Made by a program: the position numbers and the translations under genes
In this document: one piece after another, positions 6,088-12,483 of the stretch
How positions within the stretch are numbered: position 1 is the first letter of the stretch
Layout: the number at the start of each line of letters is the position of its first letter
The notes under the pieces: generated by a model
Database searches by the model: none
What the model saw: only the letters and a program-made list of their open reading frames with translations
Told to the model about the DNA's origin: nothing
Source of the DNA: Candidatus Colwellbacteria bacterium GWA2_46_10
GTDB lineage: Bacteria; Patescibacteriota; Minisyncoccia; UBA6257; Colwellbacteraceae
DNA length: 18,179 bases
Assembly (NCBI GenBank): GCA_001817635.1
Contig: MHIS01000021.1
Coordinates: forward strand, 12,716 to 30,894
Reading direction: 5' to 3'

Positions 6088-6501
6088 CTATAGGAGTGTC
6101 TTAGTCTCCAAAAGTTCTCTAAGATACTTATCCAACCCATCCAGAGCTTTAAGCTCTTCTAACCCCAGCCATTGATATTCGCTGTGCTCATCTCCCACTA
6201 TTTGGACTTGTCCCTTTGCCTCAGCCGCGTAGGTCAATCGGATAACGTGTCTCCCCTCTATTCTCAGTATGTCCTGAGCTGCCAAAAGTTTCGGCTCACC
6301 TGCTAACTCCAACGAGGTTTCTTCTTTGATCTCCCTGGATAGGTTCTCCAGAAGGGGTATTCCCGGATCAATGCGTCCACCCGGAATATCCCATAGATCC
6401 TCTATCTCCGGATACTTTTCCGGATTTCTCTTCAAAACTAGATACTTACCCTCAAGGTTTTTAATGAGGGCTTTCACTCCTACTTGTAGTTTTGTCTCCA
6501 T
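6088..6501 (-). CDS. Nudix hydrolase with a variant Nudix box
   Basis: A 137-residue single-domain Nudix protein, a family that hydrolyses nucleoside diphosphates linked to another moiety (oxidised or other NTPs, sugar nucleotides, caps). The box runs from GGRIDPG through REIKEETSL at about 41-64. The metal-binding core REIKEE is intact. The first Glu of the consensus (G-x5-E) is Ile here, and the late Gly is Ser. The substrate cannot be assigned. The N-terminal GVKALI...KYLVLKR and the C-terminal YQWLGLEEL fit MutT-like members. Start ATG 6501 follows TAGAAC-TTTAGT, a weak -10 at the 6-nt leaderless spacing. It lies 73 nt downstream of the HIT gene on the same strand. Confidence 0.88.
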   Translation of the reverse strand: METKLQVGVKALIKNLEGKYLVLKRNPEKYPEIEDLWDIPGGRIDPGIPLLENLSREIKEETSLELAGEPKLLAAQDILRIEGRHVIRLTYAAEAKGQVQIVGDEHSEYQWLGLEELKALDGLDKYLRELLETKTLL

Positions 6502-6574
6502 ACTAAAGTTCTATTGGAGAGTTTTCAGCTTCATACAAAAATCCTACCACACCACGCTAGTTAACCCAGTATGT

Positions 6575-6994
6575 CTAACTCAAAACTTTTTCCATCTCCC
6601 CTCTCTCTTCTGGTGTAAGCTCAGCAAACATTTCTGCTTCTTTGTACTCTATTTTCGTATATAGTTCATCTTCAAAATCTCTTGGCATTATATGGTAATG
6701 AACGTGATCTACTTTGACTCTACCTTGTTTAAGGAAAGGCCTATAATTCTGGCGAACGTCGCAACCTACAGAGAGTTTCTCTGATACCTTCTTTTGGACA
6801 AAAAACACCAAACTAAATATGGCTTTTACTTCTCTATCTATAAGTTCCCAAGGTTTTTCTACGTGTCTTTTGGGTACTACTAAAAAGTGTCCCTTCATCT
6901 TGCGGGGGTTGCTTAGAATAACGAAAGCTAGGTCGTTCTCTTTTATCTTCCTTTCGTCTGCGTGGCAGAACGGACATTCTTCAATAGCGGACAT
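6575..6994 (-). CDS. HIT family (histidine triad) hydrolase
   Basis: A 139-residue protein with the histidine triad DHVHYHIMP near 96-104, the catalytic motif of nucleotide-phosphate hydrolases and transferases of the HINT/Fhit/GalT superfamily. The N-terminal CPFC, common in HIT proteins, may help bind zinc, but I see only this one Cys pair. The family fold is also supported by ILSNPRKMKGHFLVVPKRH. The exact substrate is unknown. ATG 6994 lies 6 nt after a perfect TATAAT. The next gene on the strand is Nudix, so two nucleotide-cleaning enzymes are adjacent. Confidence 0.93.
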   Translation of the reverse strand: MSAIEECPFCHADERKIKENDLAFVILSNPRKMKGHFLVVPKRHVEKPWELIDREVKAIFSLVFFVQKKVSEKLSVGCDVRQNYRPFLKQGRVKVDHVHYHIMPRDFEDELYTKIEYKEAEMFAELTPEERGEMEKVLS

Positions 6995-7000
6995 TCAATA

Positions 7001-7022
7001 ATTATATACAAAGTTGTACAAC
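7001..7022 (-). promoter_or_regulatory. -10 box of the HIT gene with adjacent palindrome
   Basis: The minus strand reads TATAAT-TATTGA-ATG. Just upstream, 7013-7022 is the perfect 10-bp palindrome GTTGTACAAC, lying where the -35/-10 spacer should be. It could be an operator, but a single 10-bp palindrome can arise by chance. Confidence 0.5.
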
Positions 7023-7058
7023 CCTTGCACTCATTAATAGATAACGTTCGAACCTCCG

Positions 7059-7742
7059 CTAGTTGTTTATGTGCTTGATCCCAACTTCTGGGAAAAGGGT
7101 GTCTTTGTCTGCTGAGAGAATAAACTCCACCGTTCTTGCCACCTCCTCAAGCTCCAGACCATTGTCCATTTCCTTCTTAATACCCATCTTCTGGAACATC
7201 TGGGTTCTTAACTTGCCTGGGTAAAGGCCAGTAACCTTGATTCCGTATTTGGCTAGTGCATCAGCGAGAGATTTTGTTAGGCCCGCGATGGCGAACTTAG
7301 AGGTAGTGTACACTCCCCTCTCTGCCTTCCCATAAATTCCTGCCTGGGAAACTACGTTGATGATTAAGCCATTTTTCTCTTTCTTCATATGGGGTATGAC
7401 TTCTCTAGATAGAAGCACCACCCCTAGAGTGTTAACCTCTAGAACTCTTTTGATGTTGTCTGGGTCGTTAGAGTCCAGCTCTCCCTGAATCCATAGCCCT
7501 GCGTTATTTACCAGGCAATCTATCTTGCCGTGTTTTTCAACAATGTTGTTTACCATAGTTTTGACATCACCCTTATCGGAGACATCACAAACCTCGAAGT
7601 CGCAGTTTAATTCTTTTGCAGCTTTCTCTAATTTCTCTTTGGTGGGAGAACAGATAGTAACTTTGTTCCTTGGCAAAAGCCGTTTGGCTATTGCATAGCC
7701 CAAGCCGTCACTACCTCCTGAAATGAGAATTACTTTCGCCAC
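7059..7742 (-). CDS. Short-chain dehydrogenase/reductase
   Basis: A 227-residue classical SDR, an NAD(P)-dependent oxidoreductase. The cofactor motif is GGSDGLG (9-15, a variant of TGxxxGxG). Asp in CDVSD marks the adenine-binding turn and NNAG is near 79. The catalytic Ser is in VVSQAG, and Tyr/Lys are in YTTSK (near 145-149). The C-terminal PGKLRTQMF replaces the usual PG..T.M region. The substrate is unknown. The start is GTG 7742; no ATG lies at the N terminus and MAKVILISGG begins the fold exactly. The GTG is 6 nt after TATAAA. The preceding SemiSWEET frame ends 3 nt upstream, so the -10 lies inside its last codons. Confidence 0.92.
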   Translation of the reverse strand: MAKVILISGGSDGLGYAIAKRLLPRNKVTICSPTKEKLEKAAKELNCDFEVCDVSDKGDVKTMVNNIVEKHGKIDCLVNNAGLWIQGELDSNDPDNIKRVLEVNTLGVVLLSREVIPHMKKEKNGLIINVVSQAGIYGKAERGVYTTSKFAIAGLTKSLADALAKYGIKVTGLYPGKLRTQMFQKMGIKKEMDNGLELEEVARTVEFILSADKDTLFPEVGIKHINN

Positions 7743-7745
7743 GTT

Positions 7746-8000
7746 CTATTTATATCTCAACTTCAATACAAGAATCGGGAAGTTTATGATAAATGCTACT
7801 ACATTTGCTGCGATTATGGGCACATCTTTTACGGCGAAACCGTACATTAGCCACAGGATGATTCCAGATACTAAGGTGACGAACATACCCAGCGACACGT
7901 CTGTAGTAGATTTAGTCTTGAGGCTCTTCATAAATTGCGGAAACCCAGCGAGGCTCGTGAGCGCCGCTGCAACTAGCCCCAGAATTAATAACTAATCCAT
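7746..8000 (-). CDS. SemiSWEET/MtN3-type small transporter with an in-frame amber codon
   Basis: An 84-codon frame encoding a three-helix half-transporter of the SWEET/PQ-loop family, which dimerises in the membrane to move small sugars. After the start it reads LLILGLVAAALTSLAGFPQF (helix 1 with the PQ motif), then KTKSTTDVSLGMF leading into helix 2, then helix 3 ending VLKLRYK. The natural start is ATG 8000, 7 nt after TATACT, but codon 3 (7992-7994) is TAG. The next in-frame ATG is 7931, which would drop helix 1 and the PQ motif (61 residues). Options are a nonsense mutation, amber readthrough, or a rare non-AUG start such as ATT 7985. Tandem with the SDR gene. Family call is firm; whether the gene works is open. 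Confidence 0.75.
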
Positions 8001-8007
8001 TCCTTTT

Positions 8008-8013
8008 AGTATA
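8008..8013 (-). promoter_or_regulatory. -10 box of the SemiSWEET gene
   Basis: The minus strand reads TATACT-AAAAGGA-ATG, the same layout as gap and the TrmH-family gene. It lies between the tRNA-Arg 3' end and the reading frame. It supports ATG 8000 as the intended start despite the amber codon two codons later. Confidence 0.5.
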
Positions 8014-8027
8014 TATCAATTCCCTTG

Positions 8028-8101
8028 TACGCCCGGCAGGACTCGAACCTGCGACCTTCAGCTCCGCAAGCTGACGTTCTATCCATCTGAACTACGGGCG
8101 C
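8028..8101 (-). tRNA. tRNA-Arg (anticodon GCG)
   Basis: A 74-nt cloverleaf. The acceptor stem GCGCCCG pairs with CGGGCGT (first pair G-U). The D-arm is GTTCAGATGGATAGAAC, the anticodon stem TCAGC/GCTGA has loop TTGCGGA, and the T-arm is GCAGG-TTCGAGT-CCTGC. The discriminator is A and CCA is not encoded. The loop gives anticodon GCG (codons CGC and CGU), not the ACG that is read as inosine in most bacteria. Confidence 0.92.
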
Positions 8102-8154
8102 ATGTCTATTTCATTAACATATTTACTTTATAACGTTAAGCTTCGATAAAGAAA

Positions 8155-8361
8155 TCAAAGGCCTGTTAAAAAAGAGGACGCAAAGAATAGGTCAACGAAA
8201 AAACCGATAAGTCCTATAACCAACAGAAGAATCACAAACCCCTTAGGCAGTCTCTTGCCTTTCAATAGGGTGTGAGAAAAGAAAATTATGTATATAAAGG
8301 TCAAAACGCCGAATATATCAAAAAACTCCGGCCCCAAACCCCTCATTATTTCTACTAGCAT
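8155..8361 (-). CDS. Small two-helix membrane protein, unknown
   Basis: About 68 residues, not recognised. Two hydrophobic helices (IFGVLTFIYIIFFSHTLL and FVILLLVIGLIGFFVDLFFA) flank a short basic turn, GKRLPKG, which predicts a hairpin in the membrane with the turn on the cytosolic side. The start is uncertain: ATG 8361 is the first ATG, TTG 8388 would add nine residues and ATG 8346 would shorten it by five. None has a clear Shine-Dalgarno site or -10. It lies 53 nt upstream of tRNA-Arg on the same strand and faces the NYN gene across a 220-nt divergent gap. Confidence 0.6.
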   Translation of the reverse strand: MLVEIMRGLGPEFFDIFGVLTFIYIIFFSHTLLKGKRLPKGFVILLLVIGLIGFFVDLFFASSFLTGL

Positions 8362-8391
8362 ATACGGTGCGACTCGGTTGTGAACCAAGCA

Positions 8392-8551
8392 CTATCAAGC
8401 AGTGTAAGGGTTTTTGAGGGGTCTTTTCAATGCTCAAAATAGGTGTCTCAGTTGCCCCACTCGGCTTGTCCTCCCCTTGATAGATGACGTTAGAACCTAT
8501 TTTGTTAGATTAACACTAGAAACGTGACCCCCTAATGGACGATGTTAGAAC
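8392..8551. repeat. Divergent intergenic region with nested repeats
   Basis: The gap between the small membrane gene and the NYN gene holds a 10-bp inverted repeat (CAAAATAGGT at 8435-8444, ACCTATTTTG at 8495-8504) and an 8-bp inverted repeat (CTATCAAG at 8392-8399, CTTGATAG at 8476-8483). It also holds a direct repeat GTTAGAACCT at 8489-8498 and 8543-8552. The inverted repeats would interlock. No gene or known RNA family is recognised; this may be an operator region. Confidence 0.45.
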
Positions 8552-8568
8552 CTGTTTATTCAAGTATG

Positions 8569-8574
8569 TATAAT
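8569..8574 (+). promoter_or_regulatory. -10 box of the NYN gene
   Basis: The plus strand reads TATAAT followed by 8 nt and ATG 8583, so the mRNA would have a leader of 0-2 nt. The second copy of GTTAGAACCT overlaps the expected -35 position (TTAGAA at 8545-8550, 18-nt spacer), so that repeat may be a -35 or activator site. Confidence 0.6.
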
Positions 8575-8582
8575 TAAATTGT

Positions 8583-9071
8583 ATGAAAAATTTGGCTTTC
8601 GTAGACGGTCAGAATCTTTACCTAGGAACGATGCAAAATAACTGGAAGGCTGACCATTCTAAGCTAAGGGTCTATCTGAAAGACAAATATAATGCTATTG
8701 AAGCATATTATTTCCTTGGCTACGTTTCAGAGGATCAGCAAACTCTATATAACAGCCTCCAGAAGGCGGGCTTTATAGTCTCGTTCAAGGAGCATAACAA
8801 GGAACTCCTAGCTAAGAAGAAGGGTAACGTTGATACGGATATAGTTTTTGAGGCAATGAAAACCTTAATTGAAAATAAAGATTTTGACAGGATTGTTTTA
8901 GTATCCGGTGATGGAGATTATAAGAAACTAGTTGATTACCTAATTAGCAAGGACAAGTTTGAGAAAATATTGTTCCCAAATAAAGAATTTGCCTCCTCTC
9001 TCTATAAGTCGCTTGGCTCTGAATACTACGACTACCTAGATAATGTCAAAACGCATATTGAACACAAATAA
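8583..9071 (+). CDS. NYN-domain (LabA/DUF88-type) putative ribonuclease
   Basis: A 162-residue protein made almost entirely of one NYN domain, a PIN-like nuclease fold. FVDGQNLY at 6-13 supplies the first acidic residue. GNVDTDIVFEAM near 81-92 supplies the middle acidic residues. VLVSGDGDYKKLVDYL near 105-120 gives the SGDxDF-type motif. The C-terminal part (EFASSLYKSLGSEYYDYLD) closes the domain. Members are thought to cut RNA with bound Mg2+, but few have a known target. It stands alone on the plus strand with its own -10 box. It has no immunity-type partner nearby, so a housekeeping RNA role is as likely as defence. Confidence 0.9.
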   Translation: MKNLAFVDGQNLYLGTMQNNWKADHSKLRVYLKDKYNAIEAYYFLGYVSEDQQTLYNSLQKAGFIVSFKEHNKELLAKKKGNVDTDIVFEAMKTLIENKDFDRIVLVSGDGDYKKLVDYLISKDKFEKILFPNKEFASSLYKSLGSEYYDYLDNVKTHIEHK

Positions 9072-9128
9072 AAAAGAAAAGGGCTCCTAAGGCACTAGCA
9101 CCAGTCGGATCCCTCTTCGTCTTAATAC
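9069..9128 (-). ncRNA. Candidate small RNA of about 55-60 nt
   Basis: A consensus promoter (9135-9162) fires leftwards into a region with no reading frame. About 15-20 nt of leader (GUAUUAAGACGAAGAG) precede a hairpin whose base is GGGATCC/GGAGCCC (9107-9113 with 9081-9087, one A-G mismatch), immediately followed by TTTTCTTTTTT. The whole unit is therefore promoter, short transcript and terminator. The terminator run overlaps the last codons of the convergent NYN gene. I do not recognise an RNA family and see no start codon in it. Its function is unknown. Confidence 0.6.
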
Positions 9129-9134
9129 GCTGTT

Positions 9135-9162
9135 ATTATACGAAACTCCTTGATCGTGTCAA
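9135..9162 (-). promoter_or_regulatory. Consensus promoter driving the small RNA
   Basis: The minus strand shows TTGACA, a 16-nt spacer, then TATAAT: a perfect match to both sigma-70-type hexamers, and the only perfect pair seen in the window. No coding region lies downstream. Confidence 0.8.
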
Positions 9163-9190
9163 CCAACGGCTTCCTTCCCAACATACAATT

Positions 9191-9223
9191 TGGCTCCGGG
9201 GGATCGGATTCGAACCATCTCGG
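9191..9223 (-). pseudogene. tRNA 3'-end remnant
   Basis: On the minus strand GATGG-TTCGAAT-CCGAT followed by CCCCCGGAGCCA looks like a T-arm and the 3' acceptor strand of a tRNA. The T-stem has one mismatch (A-A) and two G-U-type pairs. No anticodon or D-arm and no matching 5' acceptor strand precede it. The tRNA-Ser 3' end is only 25 nt upstream. It is most likely a decayed or recombined tRNA. Confidence 0.4.
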
Positions 9224-9247
9224 TCTCTCGATAAAAAATGTTGTCTG

Positions 9248-9337
9248 CGGTGAGGGAGGGATTCGAACCCTCGTGCCGGCGCGAACCGACCTAACGGTTT
9301 AGCAAACCGTCCCCTTCAGCCTCTTGGGTACCTCACC
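9248..9337 (-). tRNA. tRNA-Ser (anticodon GCT)
   Basis: A 90-nt class II tRNA. The acceptor GGTGAGG pairs with CCTCACC. The anticodon stem ACGGT/ACCGT has loop TTGCTAA, anticodon GCT (codons AGC and AGU). A long variable arm (GTCGG...CCGGC) is typical of serine. The T-arm is GAGGG-TTCGAAT-CCCTC and the discriminator is G, the serine identity base. The following bases are CAG, so CCA is not encoded. Confidence 0.95.
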
Positions 9338-9346
9338 CTATCGTGG

Positions 9347-9374
9347 ATTTTATACTAATAAGACACCTTTTCAA
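9347..9374 (-). promoter_or_regulatory. Promoter of tRNA-Ser
   Basis: The minus strand shows TTGAAA, a 16-nt spacer, then TAAAAT. The mature tRNA 5' end lies 9 nt after the -10, so the primary transcript would have almost no 5' extension for RNase P to remove. Confidence 0.55.
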
Positions 9375-9433
9375 TCCAAAAGTCGCGGAATAGATATTCC
9401 CCTAGGGTAAATAGGGGCATAAAATAGAAGAAG

Positions 9434-11563
9434 ATGACTCATCTTAGAGACCCAATAGATAACGTCCTCTCTGGAGTTGGCAAACGTTTCCTTGGCCAGC
9501 TTAAAAAACTCGACATAAAGACAGCAAAGGACCTCCTCTGGCATTTTCCCACCCGCTACGATGACCGCAGTGAGTTTCTCAAGGTATCCGAACTCAAAAA
9601 AGGGGGGGAGGCAACCCTTAGGGGCACTGTTCAAAAAACCACCACCAGGCGTATCCCCTATCGCCACCTTGTCATCACAGAAGTTTCCGTCGTGGACGAA
9701 GAAGGTTCCCCGTTAACCGTCACCTTTTTCAACCAACCATATATTGAAAACACCCTTAAGGAAGGGAGGGTAGCGAACTTCTCTGGAAAAGTAGGAACAT
9801 ACAAAGGGAAACTCACTCTCCAATCCCCTATATATGAACTCACGGAAATCAGAGGAAGAGAAAAAGAGACCCAACATACCGGCAGGCTCGTTCCCATATA
9901 CAAAGAAACTAAGGGGATAACCTCGAGAGGTTTAAGGTTTATCATCAAACCCATTTTGGAAAACCTAGAGGTCCTTCCTGAATACATTCCTCAAGAAACC
10001 CTGAAGTCTTTGAATTTGCCGGATGTAAATGAAGCTTTACAAAATATTCATTTCCCCAAGAAAGAAGCGGATGCCCTGCGCGCTATTAAAAGTTTCTCTT
10101 TTAGGGATCTTTTACTGTTGCAACTGCGTAACCTTCAAGAAAGAGCTAAGCTTCAAAAGTTAGAAGCATATCCAATTGCGTATGACCAAAAAGAGTTGAA
10201 AAAACTTTTTAGTTTCTTGCCTTTCGAGCTCACCGCCTCTCAGAAGAAAAGCTTGGACGAAATTTTAAATGACCTTGAGCGCCACCACCCGATGAATCGC
10301 CTTCTCCAGGGAGATGTTGGGTCCGGGAAAACAATTGTCGCTGGTATCGCCGCCCTCGTTGCGGTGAACGACAAGCACCAAGCAGCCTTTATGGCTCCCA
10401 CGGAAATCCTCGCCTGCCAGCATTACAAAACCCTCACTAAATTCTTTGAAGAATACGATGGGGGCATCGCTCTTCTAACCGGAAAAGAATCGAAAGTATT
10501 CTACGGAGAAAATCTCGAAGCGGAGCTCAAGAAATCTGAGCTCATCAAAAAGATCGCCTCCGGAGATATCGGCATTACTGTCGGCACCCACGCCCTTATT
10601 CAAAAGCAAATTACCTTCAAAAAATTGGGTTTGGTGGTGATAGACGAACAGCACCGTTTTGGCGTAAGACAAAGGGCAGAGATCACCAAAACCACCTCCA
10701 TAACCCCCCATTTCCTCTCGATGAGCGCCACCCCCATCCCCCGCACTCTCACCATGACCATCTTTGGTAACCTGGATCTTTCCTTAATAGACGAACTCCC
10801 CAAGGGCAGGAAGCCGATCATCACCAAACTAGTAGATCCCACCAACAGAGACAAAGCGTATCAGTTCATCAAAGAACGGATCAAGTCTGACAGACAAGCA
10901 TTCGTAATTTGTCCGCGCATTGAAGAGTCTGAAAACAAAGATCAGGTCTTCACCTCCAAACAAAAAGCGGCTTGGGAGGTAAGAGCGGTCAAAGTGGAAT
11001 ACGAGAAACTCTCTAAAGAAGTTTTTCCAGACCTCAAGGTCTCCATGCTCCATGGGAAAATGAAGATCGCAGAGAAAACAGCCGTAATGAAAGCCTTCGT
11101 GGAGGGAAAATGCGATATCGTTGTCTCCACTTCTGTAGTTGAAGTAGGGGTGGACGTGCCCAACGCGACCATCATGCTAATTGAAGGCGCAGATCGTTTC
11201 GGCTTAGCCCAACTTTACCAATTCCGAGGACGCGTAGGACGAGGAGAGCATCAATCATATTGTTTGCTCTTCACCGATTCCAAAACTGAAAACACAAAGG
11301 CGCGCCTCGAATCTTTGATTCAAGCTAAAAATGGTTTTGAACTCGCTGAAATGGATCTGCACCTTAGGGGCCCAGGAGAATTTTTGGGAGACACCCAAAC
11401 AGGCACGCCCGATTTGACCCTTAAGGCTTTGCAAAACCCGGAACTTCTAAAAACCGCAAAGGAAAAGGCGGAAGAACTTTTACAAAACTCTCCAACTCTT
11501 GAGGCGTATCCGCTACTCTCCAAACGACTCAACCAATTCAGAGAAGAGGTTCACTTAGAATAG
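9434..11563 (+). CDS. recG: ATP-dependent DNA helicase RecG
   Basis: A 709-residue RecG, which remodels stalled replication forks and branch-migrates Holliday junctions. The N-terminal part opens with NVLSGVGKRFLGQL and LLWHFPTRYDDRS, then an OB-like wedge domain (about 58-135) that splits the fork arms. The helicase core has Walker A GDVGSGKT (293-300), a DEQH box (404-407), motif III SATPIPRT (431-438), GVDVPNATIM and motif VI QFRGRVGRGEHQSYCLLF. The C-terminal DLHLRGPGEFLGDTQTG is the TRG region specific to RecG. Length is normal. ATG 9434 follows TAAAAT by 8 nt, and GAAGAAG ahead of it is at best a weak Shine-Dalgarno site. It is divergent from tRNA-Ser. Confidence 0.97.
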   Translation: MTHLRDPIDNVLSGVGKRFLGQLKKLDIKTAKDLLWHFPTRYDDRSEFLKVSELKKGGEATLRGTVQKTTTRRIPYRHLVITEVSVVDEEGSPLTVTFFNQPYIENTLKEGRVANFSGKVGTYKGKLTLQSPIYELTEIRGREKETQHTGRLVPIYKETKGITSRGLRFIIKPILENLEVLPEYIPQETLKSLNLPDVNEALQNIHFPKKEADALRAIKSFSFRDLLLLQLRNLQERAKLQKLEAYPIAYDQKELKKLFSFLPFELTASQKKSLDEILNDLERHHPMNRLLQGDVGSGKTIVAGIAALVAVNDKHQAAFMAPTEILACQHYKTLTKFFEEYDGGIALLTGKESKVFYGENLEAELKKSELIKKIASGDIGITVGTHALIQKQITFKKLGLVVIDEQHRFGVRQRAEITKTTSITPHFLSMSATPIPRTLTMTIFGNLDLSLIDELPKGRKPIITKLVDPTNRDKAYQFIKERIKSDRQAFVICPRIEESENKDQVFTSKQKAAWEVRAVKVEYEKLSKEVFPDLKVSMLHGKMKIAEKTAVMKAFVEGKCDIVVSTSVVEVGVDVPNATIMLIEGADRFGLAQLYQFRGRVGRGEHQSYCLLFTDSKTENTKARLESLIQAKNGFELAEMDLHLRGPGEFLGDTQTGTPDLTLKALQNPELLKTAKEKAEELLQNSPTLEAYPLLSKRLNQFREEVHLE

Positions 11564-11605
11564 TTGTTCATATCTAACTTGAAGACGTCACCCAATCTGA
11601 TAGGG

Positions 11606-11611
11606 TATAAT
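11606..11611 (+). promoter_or_regulatory. -10 box upstream of the sigma-factor gene group
   Basis: GGGTATAAT lies 10 nt before ATG 11622, giving a leader of only about 2-4 nt. No clear -35 is seen. It probably drives the four-gene run 11622-13747. Confidence 0.55.
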
Positions 11612-11621
11612 TCTATAGCCA

Positions 11622-11921
11622 ATGAAGTTATCTACTTCCATAACCGTTGTTGTGTTGACCTTAGGCGTAGCCTTCTTCGCCTATTTAAACCGCGATCAAA
11701 TCCCCCCCGAACCTCTCCAGGCCAATATTGTGGAATCGCTGCCAGATAAGCCTGAAATCCAAAAATCCTCCCCCAGCGTGGAACCAGCGCCCCAGGTGAA
11801 AATAATCTTTACAGAGGGCCTAAATGAAGAGTGGAACTCAATTGCGGAGGGAAATGCAAAAAATAACAGTGATTTTGACCACCTAGGACCCGAAAAAACG
11901 GCTACCGGAGCCGGTAACTAA
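11622..11921 (+). CDS. Small membrane-anchored protein, unknown
   Basis: A 99-residue protein, unrecognised. An N-terminal hydrophobic helix (about 6-21, ITVVVLTLGVAFFAYL) anchors it, followed by a proline-rich low-complexity linker (IPPEPLQ, SSPSVEPAPQ) and a polar, acidic tail. The tail therefore probably lies outside the membrane. It is 58 nt after recG and 22 nt before the ECF sigma gene, all on the plus strand. Its position makes a role in the sigma system possible, but nothing in the sequence proves it. Confidence 0.65.
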   Translation: MKLSTSITVVVLTLGVAFFAYLNRDQIPPEPLQANIVESLPDKPEIQKSSPSVEPAPQVKIIFTEGLNEEWNSIAEGNAKNNSDFDHLGPEKTATGAGN

Positions 11922-11943
11922 GCCACCAGGTATTTCGTTTTAA

Positions 11944-12483
11944 ATGATGGAGGGTGAGAAAAACCTCGTAGAAAAAGCTAGAAAGGGAAATTCCGAAGCA
12001 TTCGGGATTCTTTACGACTATTATTTGCCCAAGATCTACCGCTTCGTGCTCTTTAAGGTGAGCCACAAGCAACAGGCGGAAGATATCACCCAGCATGCTT
12101 TTATGAAGGCTTGGGAGAATATGGGGGGCTACAAGCCCCAGGGACACCCCTTTGGCAGCTGGCTCTACCGGATAGCTCGCAACAGCGTCATAGATTATTA
12201 CCGTAAGAACGAGTTCTCCGTGGACATCGAGGCAGTCTCTCCGGAGGCACTAGGTATTGATAATTCGCTCATTGCCAAGCTTGAAGTCAAGCTAGAGTGG
12301 GAGAAGATCTTGAACGCAATTGGCGGACTTACCGAAGTGGAACAGGACGTGCTCATTATGCGCTTCGTGGAGGATCTGCCTCACGGAGAAGTGGCAAGAG
12401 CGGTTGATAAGAGCGAGAATGCGGTCAAAGTGATCCAACACCGCGCTCTCAAGAAACTAAAAGTTACTTTATCTAAAAAATGA
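11944..12483 (+). CDS. ECF-type RNA polymerase sigma factor
   Basis: A 179-residue sigma-70 family protein with only regions 2 and 4. Region 2 (about 14-85) has AFGILYDYYLPKIYRFVLFK, then AEDITQHAFMKAWEN (core binding, -10 contacts) and PFGSWLYRIARNSVIDYYRK (-10 recognition/melting). Region 4 (about 118-176) has LTEVEQDVLIMRFVEDLPHGEVARAV and an HTH with SENAVKVIQHRALKKLK (-35 contact). The length and missing regions 1.1 and 3 are typical of ECF factors, which answer envelope or stress signals and are held by an anti-sigma factor. ATG 11947 is an equal start choice. Its stop overlaps the next start (ATGA at 12480), so the pair is translationally coupled. Confidence 0.94.
   Translation: MMEGEKNLVEKARKGNSEAFGILYDYYLPKIYRFVLFKVSHKQQAEDITQHAFMKAWENMGGYKPQGHPFGSWLYRIARNSVIDYYRKNEFSVDIEAVSPEALGIDNSLIAKLEVKLEWEKILNAIGGLTEVEQDVLIMRFVEDLPHGEVARAVDKSENAVKVIQHRALKKLKVTLSKK

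Noticed and set aside
8535..8573. 12-codon ORF before the NYN gene as a leader peptide
   Set aside because: It ends inside the -10 box of the NYN gene, so the predicted transcript would not contain it.
9191..9337. tmRNA (ssrA) start
   Set aside because: GGCTCC...GGATTCGA on the plus strand recalls a tmRNA 5' end, but no tag-coding frame or matching 3' half follows; the next feature is tRNA-Ser on the other strand.
12481..12483. UGA recoded as glycine (Gracilibacteria-type code)
   Set aside because: UGA is a clean stop at the end of the sigma factor gene, and no gene needs UGA read through.
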